Part shown: positions 52,858 through 61,386 of the stretch, piece by piece
Numbering within the stretch: the first letter of the stretch is position 1
Layout: each line of letters begins with the position of its first letter
Source of the DNA: Streptosporangium saharense
GTDB lineage: Bacteria > Actinomycetota > Actinomycetes > Streptosporangiales > Streptosporangiaceae
Direction: 5' to 3'
NCBI RefSeq assembly: GCF_014203715.1
Contig: NZ_JACHJP010000001.1
Location: 1 to 64,000, forward strand
Length of the DNA: 64,000 bases
Program-made: the position numbers and the translations under genes
The notes under the pieces: model-generated
What the model saw: the letters and a program-made list of their open reading frames with translations, nothing else
What the model was told of the DNA's origin: nothing
Databases searched by the model: none

Positions 52858-53957
52858 CGAGGCTGCGCAGAGCGCTGTACGGCATCGCCGAGGAGGCGCC
52901 CGCGGTGGACATGGCCGCTCTGGTGGACCAGGCCCTGGCGGGCCGTCGGCGCAGGCGGCGCGTGCCCGCCATGATGGCCGCCGTCGCCATGGCCGCCACG
53001 GTGGTGGCGACGGGTACGGTGATGACCGCCATGAGGTCGTCCCAGCCCCAGGAGATGGCAGCGCCGGGGATAACCGACCTGCCGGAGGGCAACGTGGGGC
53101 CGCTCGGCTACGCGTACGAGACGCCCTGCAAGGTTGACGAGAAGCGGCGCGTCGACTGCGGTGCCGCGGAGTGGCGAGTGGTCACAGGCGCGGGAGAGAC
53201 CTACCGGCTGCCGCAGGCACTCGCCATGACCGCCAAGGACCGTCGCGTGCCCGTCGCGATCAGCCGGGACGGGCGCAAGATCGCCTACTACAGCCGCAAG
53301 GACCGGGCGCACGTGGTGCGTGACCTCGTGAGCGGCTCGGAGACGACGTCCCCCGTCACGGTCAAGGAGTCACGCATCGGCCCGGGCTCCACGCTCGTGC
53401 TCTCCGACGACGGTCGGTATGTGGTCTTCGATCCGCGCGAGGGGAGCAAGGATCCCGGGCTGCTGATCGAGGTGAGCACCGGCAAGACGGTCAAGGTGCC
53501 CGGCAAGTACGAGGCGATCGGGGTGCGGGACGGTGTCGTCGAGCTCGTCCGCTACCTCAAGACCGACCTGTGGCTGATGCCCGTCACCGGTGGAGGTAAG
53601 CCGGTGCGTTTCGACGGCGCGTTCATGGGCTTCAGCGAACTCGCTCCCGACGGCCGTACGGTCGCCGCCTTCGAGAGACGCGACGAGAAGAAGTGGATCC
53701 AGGAGCTGCGCACCCTCGTCCTGCTCGACGTCAGCACGGGACGCAAGCTGCGCAACGTGCCCATCCAGGGCCTTCCTGAGGGCCGGCCCGTCATGTTCAC
53801 CGGGCCCTGGCGGAGCGGATCGGAACTCACGGTCGTCGTGGACGACGAGAAAGGCGCGCATGCCTACGGGGTCGATATCGGCACCGGGAAGGCCCACCCG
53901 CTGACCGACTATCCGAAAGCGCTGTACCTGACCCTGCCGGGAATCGTGAACGAGTGA
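52854..53957 (+). CDS. Membrane-anchored beta-propeller-like protein, likely sigma-factor partner
   Basis: The gene encodes 367 residues from GTG overlapping the sigma-factor stop. A 40-residue cytoplasmic N-terminus (DMAALVDQALAGRRRRRR) could contact sigma. One membrane segment follows (residues 41-63, VPAMMAAVAMAATVVATGTV). An extracellular region of about 300 residues has TolB-like propeller blades: VAISRDGRKIAYYSRKDRAH, VLSDDGRYVVFDPREG and ELAPDGRTVAAFERRDEK. Layout and coupling suggest a membrane anti-sigma or stress sensor; no ZAS zinc motif is seen. Confidence 0.75.
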   Translation: MTRLRRALYGIAEEAPAVDMAALVDQALAGRRRRRRVPAMMAAVAMAATVVATGTVMTAMRSSQPQEMAAPGITDLPEGNVGPLGYAYETPCKVDEKRRVDCGAAEWRVVTGAGETYRLPQALAMTAKDRRVPVAISRDGRKIAYYSRKDRAHVVRDLVSGSETTSPVTVKESRIGPGSTLVLSDDGRYVVFDPREGSKDPGLLIEVSTGKTVKVPGKYEAIGVRDGVVELVRYLKTDLWLMPVTGGGKPVRFDGAFMGFSELAPDGRTVAAFERRDEKKWIQELRTLVLLDVSTGRKLRNVPIQGLPEGRPVMFTGPWRSGSELTVVVDDEKGAHAYGVDIGTGKAHPLTDYPKALYLTLPGIVNE

Positions 53958-53961
53958 TCCG

Positions 53962-53998
53962 CGAAGGGCGTCGGGCATGGGGGCGCCGACGCCCTTCG
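53962..53998. terminator. Hairpin between convergent genes
   Basis: CGAAGGGCGTCGG and CCGACGCCCTTCG are perfect 13-bp arms around an 11-base loop, five bases past the stop of the propeller protein. Confidence 0.75.
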
Positions 53999-54005
53999 GG
54001 TGTTC

Positions 54006-55400
54006 TCAGCTTGAGAGCTGGTCGTAGCGGACGCGCATGCCGTCCACGAGGGTCTTGAGAGCGGGGGCGTTCGGCAACCAAGGGCTGGCGAGCGACTGGG
54101 TGGCCTGGGTGACGAACTGGTCGGCGAGGTTGCCCACCGACGTCGCCGCGTTCGTCACGTCCGCGGCCCACAGGTAGGCCGCGTTCCCCGCGGGCAGGGG
54201 CGTCCCGGCCGCCAGCACGTGCACGGTCTGCTGCGCCTGACCCCAGCTGACCAACCGGTGCAGGTCGGCCAGGACCTCCTCCATCACCGCGAGGTCGTAG
54301 GCGGTGACCAGGGGAAGCACCGGCGGGACGTCGGGCGGGGTGGTGGCGCGGCCTCCGGTTCCGTGGTGCAGGGTCATCGAGATCTGCTGCGACTCCAGCA
54401 TGAGCTGCCGGACCAGCAACTCGGTCGTCGGCGCCTCACCCAGCCACAGGTAGGAGTTCTGGTAGCGCTGGACGAGCCCCATGTTCTGCCACACCCACAG
54501 CGACCGGGCCCAGCCCTTGGTGAGACGCTCCTGGGCCTCCGTCAGCGCCTGGCTCACCTTGAGCTCCTGCGCGGGCGTCAGGGCCGGACCGGCGGCCGGG
54601 GCGAGTACGGCGAGCGGCGCCGGGGCGGGCAGGGTCAGGCCCGCGTGGCGCCTGGCCACCTCGGCGTAGTGGTCGGCGTTGGTCTTCATGGCCGGCCAGC
54701 CGACCGTGGAGAAGCCCGCCGCGCCGAAGTAGATGTGATCCACGATGTCCTTGCTGGCGATGTGGAAGGACTCGTGCAGCAGGATGCGGACCCGGGCGTC
54801 GGTACGGGCGTCCGCGAACGTGACGGGGACGGTCAGCGACCTGGGTGACGACACGGCTCCGGCACCCTGGATGTCCAGGTCACCGCGGTGGTCCAGCAGG
54901 ATCAGCCGGTTGTCGTGGAGGCGTCTGAGCCCCTTGGCGGCCTCGGTGAACGTCCGCTTGATCTCCGGGAGCCTGGCGCCGTCGGCCAGGTTGAAGACGG
55001 CGGTGATGTGCGCGTCGGCGTTGCCCGCCGCGATCTGGGTGAAGGCGGTGGTCGCCTCGTCCACCATGGTCTTCAGCACCGCCTGCCCGGCGTTGCCCGG
55101 GGGCTGGTTCTGCCGGTTCCCGGCCTGCGCGACGTACGGGGTCTTGTCGACGAAGACCGTGATCAGCTTCTCCAGGGCGTCGTTGACCGCCGTGTTCGTG
55201 TAGTCCGGCACGGCGGCGGACCTGACGTAGTTGTCCACGCCGGTATTGCTCAGCGCGACCCTCAGGGCGCCCAGGTCGTCCTGCCGGACCCTGCTGTAGG
55301 CGCGCCGTACCAGCCGGTGCAGCGTCGCGCGGAGCGGAGGCTGGGGGAGCTGGGGGTGGGTGAACGGTTCCTGCTGGGTCACACCGCGTAATGGCAGCAT
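54006..55400 (-). CDS. Aspzincin (M35-like) metallopeptidase domain protein
   Basis: The gene encodes 464 residues from ATG 55400, where GGAAAGGA precedes. The zinc motif HESFH sits in RILLHESFHIASKDIVDHIY near residue 220. A downstream Asp in KDIVDHIYFG could be the third ligand, and NADHYAEVARR matches the M35 deuterolysin / lysine-specific endopeptidase pattern (NADNYEYF). There is no signal peptide or membrane helix, unusual for M35. The C-terminal 200 residues are helical (QELKVSQALTEAQERLTKGW). Export could be by a contractile or type VII route, or the protein may act inside the cell. Confidence 0.65.
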   Translation of the reverse strand: MLPLRGVTQQEPFTHPQLPQPPLRATLHRLVRRAYSRVRQDDLGALRVALSNTGVDNYVRSAAVPDYTNTAVNDALEKLITVFVDKTPYVAQAGNRQNQPPGNAGQAVLKTMVDEATTAFTQIAAGNADAHITAVFNLADGARLPEIKRTFTEAAKGLRRLHDNRLILLDHRGDLDIQGAGAVSSPRSLTVPVTFADARTDARVRILLHESFHIASKDIVDHIYFGAAGFSTVGWPAMKTNADHYAEVARRHAGLTLPAPAPLAVLAPAAGPALTPAQELKVSQALTEAQERLTKGWARSLWVWQNMGLVQRYQNSYLWLGEAPTTELLVRQLMLESQQISMTLHHGTGGRATTPPDVPPVLPLVTAYDLAVMEEVLADLHRLVSWGQAQQTVHVLAAGTPLPAGNAAYLWAADVTNAATSVGNLADQFVTQATQSLASPWLPNAPALKTLVDGMRVRYDQLSS

Positions 55401-55656
55401 GAATTCCTTTCCACATCCGCGTCTTGCCTCGCGACGAACGCCGCGCGCACAGATATGACCCCCACCACACAAATCACGTTTACCGCTCCAACGCGAACAA
55501 CCGGACCCTGTCAGCCCATGCCTGTTGAGCTGGATCCCTGTCTGGGGTACGGCATGACATCCGTCATGCGAGGAAGCGGATGTAATCCACTGTCCGGCGA
55601 CCGCTGGACATCGAAGAATTATCACGAAGGGACAATCCAGTAATTAGGGGGATGAA

Positions 55657-56358
55657 ATGACCAGGAGTGCCGAACTTCTCGTACAGCCCGGCGGCGCGAC
55701 GGGGGCGGAGGTGCGGGGCATCGCTCTCCTGCTGCACGGCGGTACGGTGAACGGCCACGGCAGGCCCTCAAGGCTGGCCGCACTGGGGCTGAACGCACCG
55801 GCCAAACGCCTGGCCGAACTGGGCCGGGGCGCCGGGGTGGCGGTGGTCCGGCTGCGCTACCGCTTCCGTGGCTGGAACGGCGCGGAGGCGAGCACCCTGG
55901 TCGACACCGAGTGGGCCCTGGAGACCCTGCGCCGCGACCACGGCGACGTTCCCGTGGTCCTCGTGGGCAACTCCCTCGGCGGCCGGGCCGCCTTCCGGGC
56001 CGCGGGGCACCCGAACGTGGTGGCGGTCGCCGGGGTCGCCCCCTGGCTTCCCCCGGGTGAACCGGTCGAGCAACTGGCGGGCCGACGCGTCCTCATCGTC
56101 CACGGTGACCGCGACCGCAGCGACGCCAGCGCGGCGGACTCTCTCGCCTACGCCGAACGGGCCAGGCCGGTGACGAACGTCCGCCGCCTGGAAGTGGCCA
56201 ACGCCGGCCACTTCCTCCTGACCCGCGCCGACGACGTCTGGGCCATAACCACCAACTTCACCCTCGCCACCCTCACCAACCGCGACCCCTCCCTCCCCAC
56301 CGAAGACCCCTCCACCCCTCTCCGCACCCCACTCCCCATCGGCTACGGCACCCGGTAG
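55657..56358 (+). CDS. Alpha/beta hydrolase
   Basis: The gene encodes 233 residues. The nucleophile elbow GNSLGG is near residue 110 (VLVGNSLGGRAAFRAAGHP). The oxyanion region is LLLHGGTVNGH, an acid Asp lies in VHGDRDRSDASAAD and the catalytic His in NAGHFLLTRADD. It is a serine hydrolase with no identifiable substrate. The last 30 residues are a Thr/Pro/Arg-rich tail. The 256-bp gap before it (55401-55656) must hold promoters for both divergent genes; I see no clear element. Confidence 0.85.
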   Translation: MTRSAELLVQPGGATGAEVRGIALLLHGGTVNGHGRPSRLAALGLNAPAKRLAELGRGAGVAVVRLRYRFRGWNGAEASTLVDTEWALETLRRDHGDVPVVLVGNSLGGRAAFRAAGHPNVVAVAGVAPWLPPGEPVEQLAGRRVLIVHGDRDRSDASAADSLAYAERARPVTNVRRLEVANAGHFLLTRADDVWAITTNFTLATLTNRDPSLPTEDPSTPLRTPLPIGYGTR

Positions 56359-56437
56359 TGACCGGATCCGGTCACCACGTAGCCCGGGTGCATGGCACAG
56401 CCGTCACACACGCATCCCTCGCAGATCAGGAGATGAC

Positions 56438-57055
56438 GTGTCCTACCCGCCGAACTATGGCCAGTTGTACGGCGCGCCGCCGCCGACCAAGAACAACGGT
56501 CTCGCCATCGCGTCCTTGGTCCTCGGCCTGACCGGTTTCATCACCTGCGGGTTCACGTCGCTGCTGGCCGTCGTGTTCGGCCACGTCGCCCTGGGTCAGA
56601 TCCGCCGTGACCGCACCGACGGCCGTGGCATGGCCTTCGCGGGCGTCATCCTCGGATGGTCGCTGACCGGCCTGTGGATCCTCTACTGGGTCCTCGTCAT
56701 GGCGGGCGCCGTCTCCAGCTTCGGCTCCTTCGCGGCCAGTCGCGGCGACTCAGCCTCCTCGAAGGCGGTGGGCGCGCACTCCGTGGTGCTCGAAGCCGTC
56801 GGTTCCGACGGGGCCACCAGCGCGATGAACATCACCAGCAGCGTGGACTTCGACATTAAGCAGGACAGCGGTGTTCCCCTGCCATGGCGAAAGGAACTCA
56901 AGCTGGACGAACTCGGCCACACGTATCTGTGGGTGCAGAACGCCGGAGACAAAGGCACCGTGACATGCCGCATCATCATCGACGGCAAGGTCACCCGCGA
57001 AAAAGTAGAAAGCACCCCCTACGGCGTATGCCAGGTCACCGCCGACACCCCGTAA
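56438..57055 (+). CDS. DUF4190 membrane protein with extracellular MmpS-like domain
   Basis: The gene encodes 205 residues from GTG 56438 (CAGGAG upstream). Residues 1-18 are a Tyr/Pro-rich tail, then two membrane segments of the DUF4190 type (IASLVLGLTGFITCGFTSLL, then GVILGWSLTGLWILYWVLVM) with the RRDRTDGRGMAFAG loop. The last 110 residues (DIKQDSGVPLPWRKELKLDE) are an extracellular beta domain related to MmpS proteins. It is common in actinomycetes and its role is unknown. Confidence 0.85.
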   Translation: MSYPPNYGQLYGAPPPTKNNGLAIASLVLGLTGFITCGFTSLLAVVFGHVALGQIRRDRTDGRGMAFAGVILGWSLTGLWILYWVLVMAGAVSSFGSFAASRGDSASSKAVGAHSVVLEAVGSDGATSAMNITSSVDFDIKQDSGVPLPWRKELKLDELGHTYLWVQNAGDKGTVTCRIIIDGKVTREKVESTPYGVCQVTADTP

Positions 57056-57155
57056 TGCAAGCCGGGTGATCGGATTATCTCCTTCCGGTCGCTCAGCGCG
57101 AAGGTACGATCACCGTGAGCGTTCCACGTCAAGGATTCGACGAGGGAGAAAACGC

Positions 57156-57275
57156 ATGGGAGATCACGAGGGAAAACCTCTGCCGCCGCTGGAGCCGTTC
57201 GAGTTGGGCGACACCAAACAGGAGCCTGATTCGAATCCCCCTCCGGGTAAGCACGAGAAGCCAGCGCAGAAGTGA
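57156..57275 (+). CDS. 39-residue peptide coupled to an isoaspartyl-methyltransferase-like gene (possible RiPP precursor)
   Basis: ATG 57156 follows GAGGGAG and encodes a charged, Pro-rich peptide with PLPPLEPFELGDTKQEPDSN in the middle and GKHEKPAQK at the end. The methyltransferase GTG at 57272 overlaps its last codons. Residues FELGD resemble the FxLD/FNLD leader motif of lanthipeptides, but there is no Cys and almost no Ser or Thr. Asp-Ser and Asp-Thr pairs (DS, DT) would suit aspartimide-forming methylation. It could also simply be a small regulatory or chaperone peptide. Confidence 0.55.
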   Translation: MGDHEGKPLPPLEPFELGDTKQEPDSNPPPGKHEKPAQK

Positions 57276-58432
57276 CGGCCGAAGAACCCCAGCAGGGACT
57301 GCGCGAGATTCTGCTCGCCTGCGGTGTCTCCCCTGAGTGGATGAAAGCCTTCGAGGCAGCGCCTCGGGAGTTGTTCCTGCCGGAGGTGATGTGGCCGTTC
57401 GACAATGGGCGTGACCTTGTCGTCTCCCGGCCGCGGGAGCCCGAGCGGTGGCGACGGTGGGCGGACACCGATGTGCCGATCACCACGCAGTGGAATGACG
57501 GCCGACACACTGGGACAGCACCGGGTGAGGAGCGGACCAGTTCCAGTTCGGCGCCCAGTCTGGTGTTCACCATGTTCGCCGACCTGTCGGTGGACGAGGG
57601 GATGCGGGTCCTGGAGGTCGGCACCGGAACCGGCTGGTGCGCGGCTCTGCTGTCAGCTCGGCTGGGGGAGTCGAACGTCGTCTCGGTCGAGGTGGACGAG
57701 GCGGTGGCCGTTCGGGCGCGCGAGGCTCTGTCCGCCGCTGGTTGGCATCCCGAGGTCGTCGTCGGGGACGGCCTGCTGGGCTGGCCAAGGCGGGCGCCGT
57801 ACGACCGGGTGCTCGTGACCGCTGCCGTGCGGGAGGTGCCGCGAGCGTGGATCGAGCAGACCCGGCCCGGTGGGGTGATCGTGGTGCCCTGGGGGACCCG
57901 TCACAGTTACCAGGACGCCATCGCCCGGCTGGTCGTCGGCGAGGACGGTACGGCCAGCGGGCACTTCACCAGGCTCGCCCGGTTCATGCAGATCCGCTCT
58001 CATCGGCTTGAGGTGAGGTCCGCCGACTACATCCCCGGCAACGCCTGGCCGGACGACACCAGGGCCTCCGCCACCGGTCTGACCGCCTCGAAGATCGTGG
58101 GCGACCCCACCACCACCTTCGTGCTCAGCCTGCTGCTGCCCGACTGCGTGCGCGTCCCCGGTCGCAACGCTGACGGCACGCGGGGCATGTGGCTGTACGG
58201 CCTGGGCGACCGGTCATGGGCGGCGGTGTTCTTCGGTGAGGATTCACGAGTCTTCCAGGGCGGTCCACGCAACCTGTGGGACGAGGTCGAGGCCGCCCAT
58301 CGGTGGTGGAGCGAGCAGGGTCAACCGGGATATGAGAAGTTCGGCCTGACCATCACCGGGGACGCCCGCCAGGAAACATGGCTGGGTGACCCATCCACAC
58401 CCGTACCGAACACCGCTTCCGCCGTACAGTAA
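57272..58432 (+). CDS. Protein-L-isoaspartate O-methyltransferase-like enzyme
   Basis: The gene encodes 386 residues from GTG 57272. The N-terminal part (VSPEWMKAFEAAPRELFLPE) carries the PIMT entry motif. The SAM site is MRVLEVGTGTGWCAALLSAR, then VVSVEVDE, and the post-motif is VLVTAAVREVPRAWIEQTRPG. The C-terminal 170 residues are extra compared with repair-type PIMT (about 210-220 residues) and match the longer PIMT-like enzymes found with ribosomal peptides. It would methylate Asp or isoAsp carboxylates; the partner is probably the upstream 39-residue peptide. Confidence 0.8.
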   Translation: MTAEEPQQGLREILLACGVSPEWMKAFEAAPRELFLPEVMWPFDNGRDLVVSRPREPERWRRWADTDVPITTQWNDGRHTGTAPGEERTSSSSAPSLVFTMFADLSVDEGMRVLEVGTGTGWCAALLSARLGESNVVSVEVDEAVAVRAREALSAAGWHPEVVVGDGLLGWPRRAPYDRVLVTAAVREVPRAWIEQTRPGGVIVVPWGTRHSYQDAIARLVVGEDGTASGHFTRLARFMQIRSHRLEVRSADYIPGNAWPDDTRASATGLTASKIVGDPTTTFVLSLLLPDCVRVPGRNADGTRGMWLYGLGDRSWAAVFFGEDSRVFQGGPRNLWDEVEAAHRWWSEQGQPGYEKFGLTITGDARQETWLGDPSTPVPNTASAVQ

Positions 58433-58540
58433 CCCCGTGCTAGCTGCATAGGCTTCCCCGCTGGCCTCACAGTGAGCGTCAGGCTGTAGGGACGCCCTGA
58501 TTCTTACCGTCGTGCTTCAGGCAAAGGTGAGGATGGGATC

Positions 58541-58774
58541 GTGAATCACTACCTGCTGATCTACGGTCGTCGTGAAGGGCGGCTTCTTGCACAGGAAGAG
58601 TTCCGTGACGGCCGAGCGGCCTTGAGAGGGCGCTTCGCCGCTGAGGCGCGATACGCGGACGACCCCGATGTCGAGGTCGTCGTGTTGGGAAGCCGGTCCC
58701 TGGAGGGGCTGAAGAAGACTCATGCCCGTTACTTCGCCTCCGTCCAGGACATCGCCGCGAGCGCACTGAGGTAG
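58541..58774 (+). CDS. Small protein of unknown function
   Basis: The gene encodes 77 residues from GTG 58541 (GAGGATGGG upstream). The sequence starts MNHYLLIYGRREGRLLAQEE and ends YFASVQDIAASALR, a mixed alpha/beta pattern. It has no membrane segment or Cys. Proteins of this type occur in many actinomycetes; the function is not known. A strong terminator follows. Confidence 0.7.
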   Translation: MNHYLLIYGRREGRLLAQEEFRDGRAALRGRFAAEARYADDPDVEVVVLGSRSLEGLKKTHARYFASVQDIAASALR

Positions 58775-58806
58775 GGCTTCCGCGTCGTGATGACGCACTG
58801 ACTGTA

Positions 58807-58841
58807 AAGGGCCGACGCGCCGTGAAGGCGCGTCGGCCCTT
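58807..58841 (+). terminator. Perfect hairpin terminator
   Basis: AAGGGCCGACGCGCC and GGCGCGTCGGCCCTT pair perfectly around GTGAA. Confidence 0.85.
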
Positions 58842-58883
58842 GTCGTTTGGCGAGCCTTCCTGAGGAAGAACGTCTGACGGCCT

Positions 58884-59390
58884 TCACTCGTCGGGGTGAC
58901 CGGTGAGGAGGGTGCCTATCAGGGCGGTGCCTCGGCCGGGGTGGGCGCCGGGGCCGGGGTGGTAGGTGATCTGGTCGGGGGTCAGTTTTTCGCCGCAGGA
59001 GTGGCAGGTCACGGTGGCATGGGTGTCGTTGCCGCAGGTGTGGTGCCGGACGATCAGGGGTGGGCCGTCCTCGCCCGCCTCCCAGCGGTCGCCCCAGGCG
59101 GTCAGCGCGAGCAGGACGGGCACCAGGTCGGCGCCCTTCTCGGTCAGGTGGTAGCCGTACCGGTCGGGGCGTTGGGCGTAGCGCTCGCGCCGGAGCAGGC
59201 CGCCCTCGACCAGCCGTTCGAGCCGTTGGCTCAGCACGTTGGTGGCGGCGCCGAGGTCGCGCTGGAGGTCGTCGAACCTGTGGAGGCCGAGCGCCACGTC
59301 ACGCATGATCAGCAGCATCCAGGGATCGCCGACGATCGCCGCTGAACGGGCGATCGAGCAGGCGATGCCGGTGAAGTCCGTTCTGGTCAT
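58884..59390 (-). CDS. HxlR-family transcriptional regulator
   Basis: The gene encodes 168 residues. The winged helix is DPWMLLIMRDVALGLHRFDD, then ATNVLSQRLERLVEGGLLRR and YHLTEKGADL. The C-terminus adds HHTCGNDTHATVTCHSCGEK, a possible zinc ribbon, unusual for HxlR. The family contains redox and aldehyde sensors. It is divergent from an NTF2-like gene with a perfect palindrome between them. Confidence 0.9.
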   Translation of the reverse strand: MTRTDFTGIACSIARSAAIVGDPWMLLIMRDVALGLHRFDDLQRDLGAATNVLSQRLERLVEGGLLRRERYAQRPDRYGYHLTEKGADLVPVLLALTAWGDRWEAGEDGPPLIVRHHTCGNDTHATVTCHSCGEKLTPDQITYHPGPGAHPGRGTALIGTLLTGHPDE

Positions 59391-59399
59391 TTTTAGTCC

Positions 59400-59414
59400 C
59401 TTGCTTAAAGCAAG
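59400..59414. promoter_or_regulatory. Palindromic operator candidate for the HxlR regulator
   Basis: CTTGCTTAAAGCAAG is a perfect 15-bp palindrome in the 47-bp divergent promoter, 10 bases from the hxlR start. Confidence 0.7.
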
Positions 59415-59437
59415 TCAGCAGGATAGCGTCCATTTTC

Positions 59438-59851
59438 GTGTATCACGCTGTTGTGCGATCTGTCGTCAGGAGAACCTGGCGCAAGGTGGGCGAGGGCGAC
59501 TACGAGGCGGCGGTCGCGATGGCCGCGCCTGATGTGCGGTTCCGGTTCGTCGGGGACACGGCGTTGGGGGCGGACGTGCGTGGTCGGGCTGCGTTCCGGG
59601 CGTGGTTCGTCCGCTTCACCGAGCGACTGCCCGGTGTCCGGCTGGAGCTCGTGGACGTCGTGGCCGGGGGCTGGCCGTGGAACACCAGGGTCGCGGTCTG
59701 TCTGCGGGTCGTCGGCACGCTGAGGGACGGCACGCCGTACCGCAATGTCGCCATGCAGTGGGTCACCCTCCGCTGGGGGCGGATGGTCGACGACGTCGTG
59801 GTCGAGGACACCCTCACGCTCGACGCCGCCCTGCGACGGCTCCCCGCCTGA
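59438..59851 (+). CDS. SnoaL/NTF2-like protein
   Basis: The gene encodes 137 residues from GTG 59438. The cone-shaped NTF2 fold shows YEAAVAMAAPDVRFRFVGDT, FRAWFVRFTERLPGVRLELV and VAMQWVTLRWGRMVDDVVVE. Proteins of this family are small isomerases, cyclases or ligand carriers. Its control by the adjacent HxlR gene is likely, and a detoxification role is an inference. Confidence 0.82.
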   Translation: MYHAVVRSVVRRTWRKVGEGDYEAAVAMAAPDVRFRFVGDTALGADVRGRAAFRAWFVRFTERLPGVRLELVDVVAGGWPWNTRVAVCLRVVGTLRDGTPYRNVAMQWVTLRWGRMVDDVVVEDTLTLDAALRRLPA

Positions 59852-59921
59852 GGCGCTTGGCTTTCCCGGCACCGGGGCCCGGGAAAGCTGAGCCTCGAAG
59901 GGGCGAGGCTCGGGAAACGGC

Positions 59922-59959
59922 GACGTGGGGACGGTGCTCTGCGACACCGTCCCCACGTC
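59922..59959. terminator. Strong inverted repeat between convergent genes
   Basis: GACGTGGGGACGGTG (59922-59936) and CACCGTCCCCACGTC (59945-59959) are perfect 15-bp arms around an eight-base loop. They probably end both the NTF2-like and purA transcripts. Confidence 0.8.
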
Positions 59960-59960
59960 A

Positions 59961-60048
59961 GCACGCCGTACGAACACAGGCAAAAGCACGCCGTACAGGC
60001 ACAAGCAAAGCGCGCCGTACGGACACAGGCTGAAGCGCGCCGTACGGG
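59961..60048. repeat. Tandem degenerate repeat of about 25 bp next to purA
   Basis: Four units start at 59961, 59986, 60010 and 60035, lengths 25, 24, 25 and about 14. Each begins GCRCGCCGTAC and the first three continue with ACACAGGC or a variant. The last runs into the purA stop. The core GCCGTAC is the heptamer that is over-represented across this window. Confidence 0.7.
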
Positions 60049-61332
60049 CTAGATCAGGGAGTGGATCTGCAGGGTCTCGGTGCGGCCGGGGCCGACGCCG
60101 ATGGCGGAGATGCGGGCGCCGCTCATGCTCTCCAGGGCCTTGACGTAGGCCTGGGCGTTGGCGGGCAGGTCCTCGAAGGTCTTGGCGCCGGAGATGTCCT
60201 CCTGCCAGCCGGGGAACTCCTCGTAGATCGGCTTGGCGTGGTGGAAGTCGGTCTGTGTCATCGGGATCTCGTCGTGACGGACGCCGTCCACCTCGTAGGC
60301 GACACACACCGGGATGCGCTCAAGACCGGACAGCACGTCCAGCTTGGTGAGGAAGAAGTCGGTGACGCCGTTGATCCGGCTGGCGTAGCGGGCGATGACG
60401 GCGTCGAACCAGCCGCAGCGGCGGTTGCGGCCGGTGGTCACGCCGTACTCCCCGCCGGTCGTGCGCAGCCAGTCGCCCATCTCGTCCTCAAGCTCGGTCG
60501 GGAAGGGACCGGAGCCGACGCGGGTCGTGTAGGCCTTGAGGATGCCGATCACGCCGGTCAGGCGGGTCGGCGGGATGCCGGAGCCCGAGCAGGCGCCACC
60601 GCTGGTCGGGGAGGAGGAGGTGACGAAGGGGTAGGTGCCGTGGTCGATGTCGAGCAGGTTGCCCTGGCCGCCTTCGAGCAGCACGACCTTGTTCTCGTCG
60701 AGTGCCCTGTTCAGGATCAGGGAGGTGTCGGCGATGTGCGGCTTGAGGCGTTCGGCATAGCCGAGGTACTCGTCGAGGACCTTGTTCGCGTCGATGGTCC
60801 TGCGGTTGTAGATCTTGGTGAGGATCTGGTTCTTCTCACCGAGGGCGACCTCGATCTTCTGCTGCAGGATGCCCGGGTCGAGCAGGTCCTGGACCCGCAC
60901 GCCCATGCGGTAGATCTTGTCGCCGTACGCTGGGCCGATGCCGCGGCCGGTCGTGCCGATCTTGGCCTTGCCGAGGTAGCGTTCGGAGACCTTGTCGAGG
61001 GCCTTGTGGTGCGGCATGATCAAATGCGCGTTGGCCGAGATCAGCAGGCGCTCCGAGGAGACGCCACGGGCCTGGAGGCCGTCGATCTCACTCAGCAGCA
61101 CCCCCGGGTCGATGACGACGCCGTTGCCGATCACCGGGATGACGTTGGGGGAGAGCACTCCCGTCGGCAGCAGGTGCAGCGCGTACTTCTGGTCGCCGAT
61201 GACGACCGTGTGTCCCGCGTTGTTGCCACCCTGATATCTGACGACGTAGTCGACCTGGTCACCGAGCAGGTCGGTGGCCTTCCCCTTGCCCTCATCGCCC
61301 CACTGGGCACCCACGAGAACGACAGCCGGCAT
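60049..61332 (-). CDS. purA: Adenylosuccinate synthetase
   Basis: The gene encodes 427 residues from ATG 61332 (GGAG upstream), exactly the family length. [17 protein letters not shown] (GTP loop), [23 protein letters not shown] and [20 protein letters not shown] are all intact, with [11 protein letters not shown] near the C-terminal third. It converts IMP, Asp and GTP to adenylosuccinate, the committed step to AMP. A terminator-like hairpin with a T-run sits only 18 bases upstream of the start. Confidence 0.97.
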   Translation of the reverse strand: MPAVVLVGAQWGDEGKGKATDLLGDQVDYVVRYQGGNNAGHTVVIGDQKYALHLLPTGVLSPNVIPVIGNGVVIDPGVLLSEIDGLQARGVSSERLLISANAHLIMPHHKALDKVSERYLGKAKIGTTGRGIGPAYGDKIYRMGVRVQDLLDPGILQQKIEVALGEKNQILTKIYNRRTIDANKVLDEYLGYAERLKPHIADTSLILNRALDENKVVLLEGGQGNLLDIDHGTYPFVTSSSPTSGGACSGSGIPPTRLTGVIGILKAYTTRVGSGPFPTELEDEMGDWLRTTGGEYGVTTGRNRRCGWFDAVIARYASRINGVTDFFLTKLDVLSGLERIPVCVAYEVDGVRHDEIPMTQTDFHHAKPIYEEFPGWQEDISGAKTFEDLPANAQAYVKALESMSGARISAIGVGPGRTETLQIHSLI

Positions 61333-61349
61333 CGTTAGTCTCCAACCGC

Positions 61350-61386
61350 AAAAACCAAAGCCCCTGACGCAATCGCGACAGGGGCT
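61350..61386 (-). terminator. Rho-independent terminator just upstream of purA
   Basis: In the minus direction AGCCCCTG and CAGGGGCT pair over 12 bases and are followed by TTGGTTTTT, the clearest U-tract in the window. It lies between the DUF3151 stop and purA, so it either ends DUF3151 transcripts or attenuates purA. Confidence 0.8.
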
